Assembly (NCBI GenBank): GCA_963812945.1
Contig: CAWEXD010000010.1
Location: forward strand, 186,001-250,000
Reading direction: 5' to 3'
DNA from: DASRDR01 sp963812945 [NCBI: uncultured Candidatus Rokubacteria bacterium]
GTDB lineage: Bacteria > Methylomirabilota > Methylomirabilia > Rokubacteriales
DNA length: 64,000 nucleotides
The notes under the pieces: model-generated
What the model saw: the letters and a program-made list of their open reading frames with translations, nothing else
Told to the model about the DNA's origin: nothing
Database searches by the model: none
Made by a program: the position numbers and the translations under genes
Part shown: positions 52,773-63,296 of the stretch, in pieces
How the letters are laid out: each line of letters begins with the position of its first letter
Numbering within the stretch: the first letter of the stretch is position 1

Positions 52773-55184
52773 ATGGAGTTGATCCGCGACGACCTTCTAG
52801 GCTGGAACACCTTCCGCGACCTGCTCGCCCGATTCGCGGCGACACCGTCGGGGCGGGACCACGCCCACGCTCTCCAACCCGGTCATGAGCTTCTCCCCGT
52901 CCAGGGGGCGCTCCAGGAGACGGCAGCGGCGCGCCGCGCCCTGACGGCCGAGGGCCCGCCGCCGTGGGGTGACGCGGGAGACGCCCGGCCGATCCTGGCC
53001 GAGGCGGCGCCGGCCGGAGCCACGCTGGACGGGATCGCGCTGGTCGCGCTCGGGCGCACGCTCGACGCAGCGGCCCGGCTCCGCGCCTACGGCCAGCGCA
53101 TCGCCGGCGTCGCGCCCACGCTCGCCGCGGTCTGGACCGCCCTGCCGGACTGCCCGGAGCTCGCGTGGGCTCTCCGCGAGGCGCTCGATCCCGACGGCCG
53201 GCTGACGGACCGCGCGAGCCCCCGACTCCGCGCTCTGCGTCGGCAGATCACGACGCTCAGAGCGGATCTCCAGGCCCGCGTCGAGCGGCTCCTCGATCAC
53301 CCCACCGTCGCCCCCGCGCTCCAGGAGCGCTACGTCACCGTACGGAACGGCCGCTACGTGGTGCCCGTCCGGGACGACGCCCGGCGCGCCGTGCGGGGCA
53401 TCATCCACGACCGCTCGCAGAGCGGGGCGACGGTCTTCGTCGAGCCCGAGGAGACGATCCCGCTCAACAACGAGCTGACCCGTCTCTGCCTCGAGGAGCG
53501 CGACGAGGAGCTGCGCGTGCTCGCCGAGCTGACCGACGCCGTGCGATTGGCCCTCCCGGCCCTGACGCAGCTCGTCGAGGGCCTTGGCGCGCTCGACCTC
53601 GTCTTCGCCCGCGCGGGCCTGGCCGAGCGCCTCGGCGCCGCCCTGCCCGAGGTCGCGGTCGGCGGCGATCTGGATCTTCCCCAGGCCCGGCATCCGCTCC
53701 TCGTCGCCCAGCGATGGGGGATCTCGCCGGGGGTGGGCGAGGTCGTTCCCGTGGATCTCCGGGTCCCCGCCGACCGGCCGGGCCTCGTCCTGAGCGGCCC
53801 CAATGCCGGCGGCAAGACCGTCGCGCTCGAGACGTGCGGCCTCCTGGTGCTCATGGCGCACGCGGGGTGCCACGTCCCCGCCGCGCCCGGCAGCCGCATC
53901 CCGCTCTCGAGCCAGGTTCTGGCGGTGATCGGCGACGAGCAGAGTCTCGCCCAGGACCTCTCGACGTTTTCCTCGTTCGTCCGCCAGGTCCGGGACATCC
54001 TCGCGATCGCCGGCCCCGGGTCGCTGGTCCTGCTCGATGAGCTCGGGGCGGGAACCGACCCCGTCGAGGGCGCGGCGCTCGGCGCGGCCTTGCTCGAGGC
54101 GCTCCTCGACCGGGGCGCGCGCGTGGTCGTCACGACCCACCTCGAGCCCATCAAGGTGTTCGCCCAGGTCGAGCCCCGCCTCCAGAATGCGACGGTCGCC
54201 TTCGACGCCGAGCGGCTGGAGCCGACGTTCCGGCTCGAGTACGGGCATCCGGGCCCGAGCCACGCGCTCACCATCGGGGAGCGGTTCGGCCTGCCGGCCG
54301 CGGTGATCGCACGCGCCCGCACGCACGTCGGCGAGCAGGGGCGCCGGCTCGAGACGCTCCTCGCCGCCCTCGAGGCGCGCACCCGGGAGGCCGAGGCGCG
54401 GAGCGCTCTCGCCGCCCGGCGCGAGACGGAGGCGCGGGACGCGCTGGCGGACATCCGGCGGACGACCGAGAGCGCGCAGGCGGAGGCGCTCCGCCTCCGG
54501 CGCGCGGCGGAGGCCGACGCGCAGGCCCTCCTGGCCGAGGCCCGCCGGCAGGTCGGCCGGGAGCTCGATCGCCTGAAGGCCGACGAGACGAACCGCCGCC
54601 GCGAAGCCCAGGACGCGTATCGGCGTCTCCGCGCCGCCGAGGCGGCGCTCCAGCCGGCGCGGGCGGCGGCGGACACGCCCGTCCGTCCCGGCGAGGTCCA
54701 GCTCCGCGGCCTCGGCGTGCGGGGCCGGGTCGTGGGGGAGGCCGACGGACTCGTGACCGTGCAGGCGGGCCGCCTCACGGTGCGGGTCGCGCGGAGCGAG
54801 ATCGGGCCGGCCGCCGGCGGCGCGGCCCCGACACCCGGCGGCACCGTGTCCGTGCCGACCCGCGAGGACGTGCCGCAGGAGCTCCATCTCCTCGGGCTCA
54901 CCTCGGACGAGGCGCGCGTGGCGGTCGAGCGGTTCCTCGACGACGCGGCTCTCGCCGGGCACCGCGAGGTCCGGCTGGTGCATGGCAAGGGCACGGGCGC
55001 GCTCCGGCGCGCGGTCGAGGGGTGTCTCCGCGGGCATCCCCTGGTCGGCGGCTTCCGTCTCGCCGAGCCCGCCGCCGGCGGGGCCGGGGCCACCGTGGTG
55101 GCGCTGGAGGGCGCGGACGCCCCCGACGGGCTCGCGCGACGGCGCGGGGTCGGAAGCCTCCGAGGCCGGAGGGCGACCCGATGA
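52773..55184 (+). CDS. mutS2: endonuclease MutS2
   Basis: An 803-residue MutS2. The lever/clamp region is at about 130-290 (YVVPVRDDARRAVRGIIHDRSQSGATVFVEPEE), and the ATPase has SGPNAGGKTVALE (Walker A), SSFVRQVRDIL, LVLLDELGAGTDPVEGAAL (Walker B) and TTHLEPIKVF. A coiled coil (510-620) leads to the Smr nuclease domain with LGLTSDEARVAVERFLDDA and VRLVHGKGTGALRRAV. MutS2 suppresses recombination and splits collided ribosomes. Its stop overlaps the dnaG start, placing it unusually between rpsU and dnaG. Confidence 0.95.
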   Translation: MELIRDDLLGWNTFRDLLARFAATPSGRDHAHALQPGHELLPVQGALQETAAARRALTAEGPPPWGDAGDARPILAEAAPAGATLDGIALVALGRTLDAAARLRAYGQRIAGVAPTLAAVWTALPDCPELAWALREALDPDGRLTDRASPRLRALRRQITTLRADLQARVERLLDHPTVAPALQERYVTVRNGRYVVPVRDDARRAVRGIIHDRSQSGATVFVEPEETIPLNNELTRLCLEERDEELRVLAELTDAVRLALPALTQLVEGLGALDLVFARAGLAERLGAALPEVAVGGDLDLPQARHPLLVAQRWGISPGVGEVVPVDLRVPADRPGLVLSGPNAGGKTVALETCGLLVLMAHAGCHVPAAPGSRIPLSSQVLAVIGDEQSLAQDLSTFSSFVRQVRDILAIAGPGSLVLLDELGAGTDPVEGAALGAALLEALLDRGARVVVTTHLEPIKVFAQVEPRLQNATVAFDAERLEPTFRLEYGHPGPSHALTIGERFGLPAAVIARARTHVGEQGRRLETLLAALEARTREAEARSALAARRETEARDALADIRRTTESAQAEALRLRRAAEADAQALLAEARRQVGRELDRLKADETNRRREAQDAYRRLRAAEAALQPARAAADTPVRPGEVQLRGLGVRGRVVGEADGLVTVQAGRLTVRVARSEIGPAAGGAAPTPGGTVSVPTREDVPQELHLLGLTSDEARVAVERFLDDAALAGHREVRLVHGKGTGALRRAVEGCLRGHPLVGGFRLAEPAAGGAGATVVALEGADAPDGLARRRGVGSLRGRRATR

Positions 55185-57052
55185 GAGTGCCCCCCGAGGT
55201 GCTCGACGAGATCCGCGCGCGCGTCGATCTCGTCGACCTCGTGGGGGCGGTCGTGCCCTTGAAGCGCGCGGGCGAGCGGTGGAAGGGCCTCTGCCCTTTC
55301 CATCAGGAGAAGACGCCCTCCTTCACGGTTCACCCGAAGCTCCACCTGTTCCACTGCTTCGGCTGCCACGCGGGGGGCGACGCCTTCGAGTTCCTCCGGC
55401 GGCACGATCGCCTCGACTTCCCCGAGGCCGTGCGCCTCCTGGCCGACCGGGCGGGCGTCCCCTTGCCGGGCCGCGAGTCCACGCCGGAGGCCAGCGCCCG
55501 CGACGGGCTCCTCACGCTCATGGAGTGGGCCGCGCGCCGCTTCGAAAGCTGGCTCTGGGATGGCCCGGACGCGGAGCGCGCCCGCGCGTACCTCGACGGC
55601 CGCGGCCTCGGCAAGGAGACCGCGCGGGCCTTCCGCCTCGGCTGGGCGCCCGAGGGCTGGGACCATCTGCTCGGCGCGGCCCGCCGGGACGGCCATGCGG
55701 TCGAGGCGCTCCTCGGCGCGGGGCTGGTCCTCCCGCGCCAGAACGCCTCCGGCCACTACGACCGCTTCCGCGGCCGGCTCATCTTCCCGATCGCGGACAC
55801 GCAGGGGCGCGTGATCGCCTTCGGCGGCCGCGCGCTCGCCGGCGAGGAGCCAAAGTACCTGAACTCCCCCGAGACGCCGCTCTACCAGAAGGGGCAGACG
55901 CTCTACGGCCTCCACCGCGCGCGCGAGCGGATGACCGAGACCCGGCGCGCCCTCCTAGTCGAGGGCTACGTCGACTGCGTCATGGCGCACCAGCACGGGG
56001 TCGACGAGGCCGTCGCCGTCCTCGGCACCGCGCTCACCCCGCCCCAGCTCGCGCTCCTCCGGCGCTACGCCGACGAGGCCATCCTCTTCTTCGACGCCGA
56101 CCGGGCCGGACAGGAAGCGGCGCGCCGGGCGGAGGACCTGCTGGAGCAGTCGACGGCCCCCATGCGGTGGGCGGAGACGCGGCGGGCGAACGATCTCCCG
56201 CGCGCCGGCCTGCGGCTCAAGGTCGCGACCCTGCCGGCGGGTCACGATCCGGACAGCTTCCTCCGCGCCGAGGGCCGCGAGGCCTTCGAGGCCTGCTGCC
56301 GGGCGGCGCGGTCGCTCCTCCTCTTCGCGCTCGACCGCGTGTTCGCCGAGGAGGACACGGCGAGCCAGCGAGGCCGCGCCACGGGCGTGGCTCGCGTCGC
56401 CCTCATGCTCTCGAAGGTCCAGGACGCCGACGAGGCCATCGAGCTCGGGCGCGAGGCCGCCCGCCGGCTGGGCGTCGACGCCAGCGACCTCTGGAACCAG
56501 GCGCGGCAGCTGGCCGCGGCGCACACCCGGCCGGTCGCCCGCCCCGCGGCGGCGGCGGCGCCGGCTGACACGCCGGCCGCGCCGTTCGAGCGGGACCTCG
56601 GCCAGCTCCTCGTCCAGGCGGAGACCGCGCGCGTGGTCCTCTTGCCCCTCCTCGACCCCGCGACGATCGCGCATCCCGCCGTGCGCGAGATCGTGGAAGC
56701 GCTCCGCGCCCACGCCGCCGTCGCCCCGGCCGACCTCGGGCCGCGGCTCCCCGGGGACCCCGCCCGCGCGCTCCTCGCGAGCTGGCTGGTCGAGGAGCGG
56801 GAGTGGCGCGACATCGCCGCGGTCGTCGACGACATGCGGCGGCGGCTCGAGCGCCGCCACGCGCAGCGCCGCGTCCGCGCCATCACACAGACCATCGCCC
56901 AATCCGAGTCGACCGGGGGCGCCGCCGACTACCAGTCGCTCCTGATCGCCCAGGGCCAGGAGACGTCCCGCATCCGGGCCGATGCCGGCGCCGGGAGCCC
57001 GTCGGGGCCCCCGAGCCGCTCGAACCCCACCACGGAGGATCCACGTCGATGA
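55181..57052 (+). CDS. dnaG: DNA primase DnaG
   Basis: A 623-residue primase. The zinc-binding domain is CPFHQEKTPSFTVHPKLHLFHCFGCHAGG; the core has GRLIFPIADTQGRVIAFGGRAL, and the Toprim fold has ALLVEGYVDCVMAHQHG (Glu) and ILFFDADRAGQEAA (DxD). The C-terminal helical DnaB-binding region (520-620) is present. ATG overlaps the mutS2 stop (ATGA). Confidence 0.97.
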   Translation: MRVPPEVLDEIRARVDLVDLVGAVVPLKRAGERWKGLCPFHQEKTPSFTVHPKLHLFHCFGCHAGGDAFEFLRRHDRLDFPEAVRLLADRAGVPLPGRESTPEASARDGLLTLMEWAARRFESWLWDGPDAERARAYLDGRGLGKETARAFRLGWAPEGWDHLLGAARRDGHAVEALLGAGLVLPRQNASGHYDRFRGRLIFPIADTQGRVIAFGGRALAGEEPKYLNSPETPLYQKGQTLYGLHRARERMTETRRALLVEGYVDCVMAHQHGVDEAVAVLGTALTPPQLALLRRYADEAILFFDADRAGQEAARRAEDLLEQSTAPMRWAETRRANDLPRAGLRLKVATLPAGHDPDSFLRAEGREAFEACCRAARSLLLFALDRVFAEEDTASQRGRATGVARVALMLSKVQDADEAIELGREAARRLGVDASDLWNQARQLAAAHTRPVARPAAAAAPADTPAAPFERDLGQLLVQAETARVVLLPLLDPATIAHPAVREIVEALRAHAAVAPADLGPRLPGDPARALLASWLVEEREWRDIAAVVDDMRRRLERRHAQRRVRAITQTIAQSESTGGAADYQSLLIAQGQETSRIRADAGAGSPSGPPSRSNPTTEDPRR

Positions 57053-57128
57053 GCCCACAGGGCGCCACAGGCCGTAGGCCGTCCAATCAAAACGGGCCGA
57101 GCAACTCCCGCGGAGGGAGGGTACCCCA

Positions 57129-58886
<1,758 letters not shown>

Positions 58887-59002
58887 TGCCGGCCGGTCAG
58901 TCCCACCCCGTCGCCTCCCGGGCCGGACACCCGGCGTCGCGGCGCCGCCCGGGCGCGCGTGTTTGTGGCCTCGGCCGAAATCTGCTAGCATCACCCCCGC
59001 TT

Positions 59003-59078
59003 GGGCCCATAGCTCAATTGGCAGAGCCGCCGGCTCATAACCGGTTTGGTCCTGGTTCGAGTCCGGGTGGGCCCACCA
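59003..59078 (+). tRNA. tRNA-Met (anticodon CAT)
   Basis: A 76-base cloverleaf with encoded CCA: acceptor GGGCCCA/TGGGCCC, anticodon loop CTCATAA with CAT, T arm CCTGG-TTCGAGT-CCGGG with one wobble pair. The paired first base (G1-C72) excludes initiator tRNA. Elongator Met is most likely; a lysidine-modified tRNA-Ile2 has the same loop and cannot be excluded by eye. Confidence 0.92.
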
Positions 59079-59085
59079 TCTGAAT

Positions 59086-59793
59086 ATGGATCCGAATCTT
59101 CAGCACCTCCAGGAGCTCCAGGTCCTCGACAGCCGGGTCGCCGGGCTCGAGCGGAAGCTCGAGGCGATCCCCGGCCGCATCCGGATCATCCGCGACGGCC
59201 TCCAGCAGGCCAAGACGGCGGTCGACGCGATCCGCGCCAAGCTGGATGCCACCCGGAAGGACATACGCTCCAAGGAAAAGGACCTCGAGTACCAGGCGAG
59301 CCAGCGGAAGAAGCTCGAGGCGAAGCTCTACGAGGTGAAGACGAACAAGGAGTACTCCGCGGTCCTCGCCGAGATCGAGGCGCTGAAGGTCGAGAAGGGC
59401 CGCCTCGAGGAGGAGGTCCTCGGGCTGATGGAGCTCCAGGAGCGGCTCGGCCGGGAGTCGGTCGACGGCGAGACGCGGCTCCGGCCGCTGGAAGCGGAAG
59501 CGCGGGTCCAGGAGGGGGCCGCCACGGAGGAGATGCGCGCGCTCGAGGTGGACCTCGAGGGGGCGCGGAGCGAGCGCGCGAGCCTGGCGAAGGACGTCCC
59601 GCGGGATCTCATCGCCCAGTACGGGCGGATCCTCAAGCAGCGGGGCGGCCTCGCGGTCGCGCTGGTGGGAAGTAACGGCCTCTGCTCGGGCTGCCGGATG
59701 ACGCTCACGCCCCAGCGCTTCAACGAGGCGCGCCAGTCCAGCCAGATCCTTCTCTGCGAGAACTGCGGCCGGTTCCTATACTACCAGCCGTAG
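59086..59793 (+). CDS. coiled-coil protein with C-terminal C4 zinc ribbon
   Basis: A 235-residue protein. Residues 5-180 are a long, heptad-rich coiled coil (LQHLQELQVLDSRVAGLERKLEAIPGRI ... ). The conserved segment KTNKEYSAVLAEIEALK lies near 85. The C-terminus is a zinc ribbon: GLCSGCRMTLTPQRFNEARQSSQILLCENCGRFLYY with two CxxC pairs. This is the family of CT398/HP0958-like proteins, linked to flagellar or type III export and sigma54 in some bacteria, but here no such genes are near. It begins seven bases after tRNA-Met. Confidence 0.8.
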   Translation: MDPNLQHLQELQVLDSRVAGLERKLEAIPGRIRIIRDGLQQAKTAVDAIRAKLDATRKDIRSKEKDLEYQASQRKKLEAKLYEVKTNKEYSAVLAEIEALKVEKGRLEEEVLGLMELQERLGRESVDGETRLRPLEAEARVQEGAATEEMRALEVDLEGARSERASLAKDVPRDLIAQYGRILKQRGGLAVALVGSNGLCSGCRMTLTPQRFNEARQSSQILLCENCGRFLYYQP

Positions 59794-59904
59794 CCTCGCC
59801 GCCGTCGACTCACCGCCGTCAGGACCCGCTCACCGCCCGCAGGATCCGCCTTCATCCCGCGCCGGGGTCGGGGGCGCGCCTCGGACCGGGTCGGCGGCGT
59901 CGAG

Positions 59905-59910
59905 TATACT
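59905..59910 (+). promoter_or_regulatory. candidate -10 box of rnpB
   Basis: TATACT, five of six consensus bases, sits 44 bases before the rnpB 5' stem in GC-rich DNA. The -35 region (around 59881-59887) is a poor match. Confidence 0.4.
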
Positions 59911-59953
59911 TTCAGCAGTCCGCAGGCTTCTGATCACGCTCTTTGACAGATCG

Positions 59954-60362
<409 letters not shown>

Positions 60363-60567
60363 TTTTCTTTGGTGGACGGACCGTTACGGCGCAGCGGCTT
60401 ACAGGATCAGAACGACGTACAGAAGCCCTGCACATAAGCGCGTGGAACACTCCGTGAAACATTCCGCCTCACGGCCCCACCTTCCACGGTAGCCGCAGCA
60501 CCGCCTTCGCCCGATCGGGCGGGGCGACGGCACCCCTCGCATCACGCTCCGACCGAAGTCACGCGTG

Positions 60568-61419
60568 CTACGGGCGGCTCGACACGGGCGTTCGCCACGC
60601 GCCGTGCAGCGCCTCCAGCGCCGTCGCTGACACCGGAAGCCGCAGGTGCATGCGAGTGGCGGCGCTGGCCACCGAGCGCAGATCCTTCTCGACGATATCC
60701 AGGGTCGTGCCCGGCGCGTACTGCTCCCACATGCGGCGGACAACCTCCCAGTTCTGGGCGGCCCAGCTGTTCCCGGTGCTCACCGCGATGATCGGCAGCA
60801 CCTGGGAGGCGTCGAGGCCGAACGCCCGGGCCAGCGTCAAGCCCTCCGCGACGCCCAGCATCGCCGCGGCGAGCATGACCTGGTTGGCGAGCTTGGCGGC
60901 CTGGCCCATGCCGGGGCGCGCGCCGAGCACGAACAGGTTCCGCCCGAAGCACTCCAGGACAGCGCGGACGTGCTCGATCGCCTCCGGGTGCCCGCCGAGC
61001 ATGATCGAAAGCGTTCCCGCCTCGGCGCCGCCCTTGCTGCCGCTGACCGGCGCGTCGATCAACGTCATGCCCTCCGCCGTGGCGCGATCGGCGAGGTCCG
61101 CCATCGCGGCGGGATCGAGCGTGCTCATGACGACGACGTACAGCTCCGGCCGATGAGCGCTCGCGAGCCCCTCGTCGCCGAAGAGCACCGCCTCGATCTG
61201 GGGAAGCGTCCGAACGATGCTGACGACGATCCCGTCGGCGGCCCGCGCGACCTCCCGGCAGGAGCTCGCGGCCTGCGCGCCGAGACGTTCGGCGGCCCCC
61301 ACCCGCTCGGCTACGGTGTCGAACGCCACGACGCCCCAGCCCGCCTTCACCAGGTTGGCCGCCATGGGGATTCCCATCTCTCCGAGGCCGACGAATCCTA
61401 CGACGCGCCGTCGTTCCAT
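60568..61419 (-). CDS. NAD(P)-dependent beta-hydroxyacid dehydrogenase (HIBADH/GarR family)
   Basis: A 283-residue oxidoreductase. The Rossmann motif is VGFVGLGEMGIPMAANLVKAGW; the substrate-binding signature is DAPVSGSKGGAEAGTLSIMLGG; the catalytic Lys lies in GMGQAAKLANQVMLAA. Such enzymes oxidise 3-hydroxyisobutyrate, tartronate semialdehyde or similar acids. GGAG lies before the ATG. It is slightly shorter than the family's usual 290-300 residues. The gene lies in the segment bounded by rnpB repeats. Confidence 0.87.
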   Translation of the reverse strand: MERRRVVGFVGLGEMGIPMAANLVKAGWGVVAFDTVAERVGAAERLGAQAASSCREVARAADGIVVSIVRTLPQIEAVLFGDEGLASAHRPELYVVVMSTLDPAAMADLADRATAEGMTLIDAPVSGSKGGAEAGTLSIMLGGHPEAIEHVRAVLECFGRNLFVLGARPGMGQAAKLANQVMLAAAMLGVAEGLTLARAFGLDASQVLPIIAVSTGNSWAAQNWEVVRRMWEQYAPGTTLDIVEKDLRSVASAATRMHLRLPVSATALEALHGAWRTPVSSRP

Positions 61420-61530
61420 GTCACTCTCCTTCGCCGACGGAGGGTACCGGTCAGCGCTTCGGCCAGCAGTTCAGCCTGGCTAGCGCCGATCTGCTGCAAG
61501 AGGCGATCGACGAGATCCACGCCGCACGGG

Positions 61531-61692
61531 TCAGACGGCGGGCACCGGCCCCTCCTGCGGATCGGGCGCCAGCCCCAGCGCCGAGGAGCCGCCGCCCGTA
61601 TGAGGCTCGGTCACCGCGACCACCATCCGGCGCGGGCCGGCACAGCGGGGGCAGACGAGGGCTTCGATCGCCAGCTGTCGACTCAGGGATCG
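61531..61692 (-). pseudogene. remnant of a transposase C-terminus
   Basis: The minus strand reads RQLAIEALVCPRCAGPRRMVVAVTEPHT...ALGLAPDPQEGPVPAV and then a stop. The pattern (hydrophobic)xxxLxCPRCxGxxRxxxxxxEP..........LGL is familiar from the zinc-knuckle C-terminal ends of IS91/IS801-type transposases. No upstream transposase body is present and the following GlsB gene occupies its place, so only the tail survives. Family call is from memory. Confidence 0.5.
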
Positions 61693-61706
61693 CGCGACGA
61701 CGGGGG

Positions 61707-61955
61707 CTACTGGTAGATGTTCAACGCCTTGAGGATGACGATCAGCACTACAGCGCCGAGGATGCTGATGATCCACGCGCCCCTGGAACCCACGGCCACG
61801 ATCCCGAGCCTTCCCGACAACCAGAAGCCGAGCACGGCGCCGATGATCCCGACGACGATGTTGGCGATGACGCCCATCTGGGCGCCGGTCTTCATGACGA
61901 GGCTGGCCAGCCATCCGATCACGCCCCCGATAATCAGGGTCACGATGATGCCCAT
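61707..61955 (-). CDS. GlsB/YeaQ/YmgE-family stress membrane protein
   Basis: An 82-residue protein with three membrane helices: MGIIVTLIIGGVIGWLASLVMK, GVIANIVVGIIGAVLGFWLSG and WIISILGAVVLIVILKAL. This is the transglycosylase-associated/GlsB family, commonly induced by stress. Good GGAGGGAGGG site before ATG. Confidence 0.88.
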   Translation of the reverse strand: MGIIVTLIIGGVIGWLASLVMKTGAQMGVIANIVVGIIGAVLGFWLSGRLGIVAVGSRGAWIISILGAVVLIVILKALNIYQ

Positions 61956-62303
61956 AGTCCCTCCCTCCGGAGACCGGGTCGTTCGAACGAGGAGTTGACA
62001 GTCAATCCTAGCTCAATTCCGCCCGGTGGCGTGGCCAGCCCGTGCGTAGCTCGATCAGCGCCGTCACTCCGGCCACCCGGGACATCCGCACGCCGTTCGC
62101 TTCTTTTCTGGCGCACGAGCTATTCCCGGAACCGTTGCCGGATACCGGCGCGAGGGTGAGGGCAACGAGGAAGGCGCGCGGTTCGCCCCTCGCTCAACCA
62201 ACGGCAGACTCTCTAGCATCCCTTATGAGAAGCATCCTTCGGTCAGTAAGCCCGGAAGCGTAAGGCCGCGTCAGATATGTGGTCCACGGCCTGTCGTCCG
62301 TAT
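61956..62303. other. non-coding stretch, nothing recognised
   Basis: About 350 bases with lower GC than the flanks in its second half. It contains the short palindrome TTGACAGTCAA near 61993-62003 and no convincing ORF, RNA gene or promoter. Confidence 0.4.
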
Positions 62304-62336
62304 CCCGGCTCACAAGCTCCCTCTGGCGCTTTTCTT
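62304..62336 (+). repeat. direct repeat, right copy of the rnpB 3' end
   Basis: Matches 31 of 33 bases of 60337-60369, including GCTCCCTCTGGCGC and TTTTCTT. It is not part of any RNase P RNA here; upstream sequence shows no further rnpB similarity. It ends 20 bases before the stop of the MOSC gene. Confidence 0.8.
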
Positions 62337-62356
62337 CAGTAAACGCCTCAGCACCT

Positions 62357-63142
62357 TCAGCCTTCGAGCACGACCTCGTCGCCGAGGCGGATGATGCCTG
62401 TGCCTTCCGGAACCAAACCAACGGCCAGCGTCGGCTTCTCCTGACCGAACGCGTGGGTCAGCGTCGTCAAGATCGGCCGGTCACACTGCCCCGTCTCCGG
62501 GTTGGCGTGCGTCGCGAGGCAGCGGACGATGGGCAACTGCACACGGAACCGCATCGAGCCGACGCGGACTATCTTGCCGATCCAGCCCTGCTCCTCGAAC
62601 GGCTCCAGACCATCGACCGAAACATTGGAGCGAAATCTCAGCTCGCTGACGTTGGGATCGTCCAACGCCTTGCCCAGCGCCCGCACACTGGCCCGACCGT
62701 GAATCGTCACGTAGCCGTCCGGCCGGTCCTGATAGCGCGGAGTGCGTCCATCGCCGACCAGACGCAGGGGCAAGCGCTCCGGGTGGCCCTGCAGGCCGCT
62801 CTCCGCCAAGTCCCTGGCGAAGTTGGCGACAACTCCGCAGATCCGCCCGCGTCCGGCTGCGTCGAGCCCGTCTTCGACCAGCAGCTCACCGTCCAAGCTG
62901 ATGCTCAGCCGCTGAGCTTCCTCGTCGTAGCTGAGGCGCAGGCGCGCGACCCCGGGCGTGTGCACCAACACCAGCATGCCCTGCCTGCGACCCCAGGCCT
63001 CGTCCGGCTCCGGCGTGTTTGCGAAGCGAAAGCCCAGCACCCGGTCGCCTGCGATGCGTCCGTTGACGATCGTTAGGAATTCGCGGCTCTCAGGTGTGAA
63101 GCTCTTGACGGGGTAGCGGTAGAGCGCAGCGACGGTAGCCAT
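62357..63142 (-). CDS. MOSC domain protein
   Basis: A 261-residue protein with an N-terminal MOSC_N beta-barrel (VAALYRYPVKSFTPESREFL ... GDRVLGFRFANTPE) and a C-terminal MOSC domain (RFRSNVSVDGLEPFEEQGWIGKIVRVG ... RCLATHANPETGQCDRPILTTL), the latter with the conserved Cys that binds the molybdenum cofactor. Related proteins reduce N-hydroxylated compounds or carry sulfur. No electron-transfer partner is fused or adjacent. Confidence 0.88.
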   Translation of the reverse strand: MATVAALYRYPVKSFTPESREFLTIVNGRIAGDRVLGFRFANTPEPDEAWGRRQGMLVLVHTPGVARLRLSYDEEAQRLSISLDGELLVEDGLDAAGRGRICGVVANFARDLAESGLQGHPERLPLRLVGDGRTPRYQDRPDGYVTIHGRASVRALGKALDDPNVSELRFRSNVSVDGLEPFEEQGWIGKIVRVGSMRFRVQLPIVRCLATHANPETGQCDRPILTTLTHAFGQEKPTLAVGLVPEGTGIIRLGDEVVLEG

Positions 63143-63296
63143 GCGCAGATTCTAACCGCAGTCAAGCGATCGCCCGGCCCAAGCGGTGGTCCGTGTCTCG
63201 GTCCTGGAGCAGGGTGCCGAACAGACTATGGGCGCTCCAGATGGTTCCAGGCTCGACATCTGCCGCCCGGTGGAGCCCGCGGCGCCCCGGCGCGCC

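Larger units (their letters stand above)
60370..62336. mobile_element. candidate 1.97-kb island bounded by rnpB 3'-end repeats
   Basis: The segment between the two 33-base repeats holds a dehydrogenase gene, a decayed transposase-like 3' end, a GlsB-type membrane gene and long non-coding stretches. No integrase is present, so if it is an island it has lost its mobility genes. The repeats are seen; the integration history is inferred. Confidence 0.45.
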
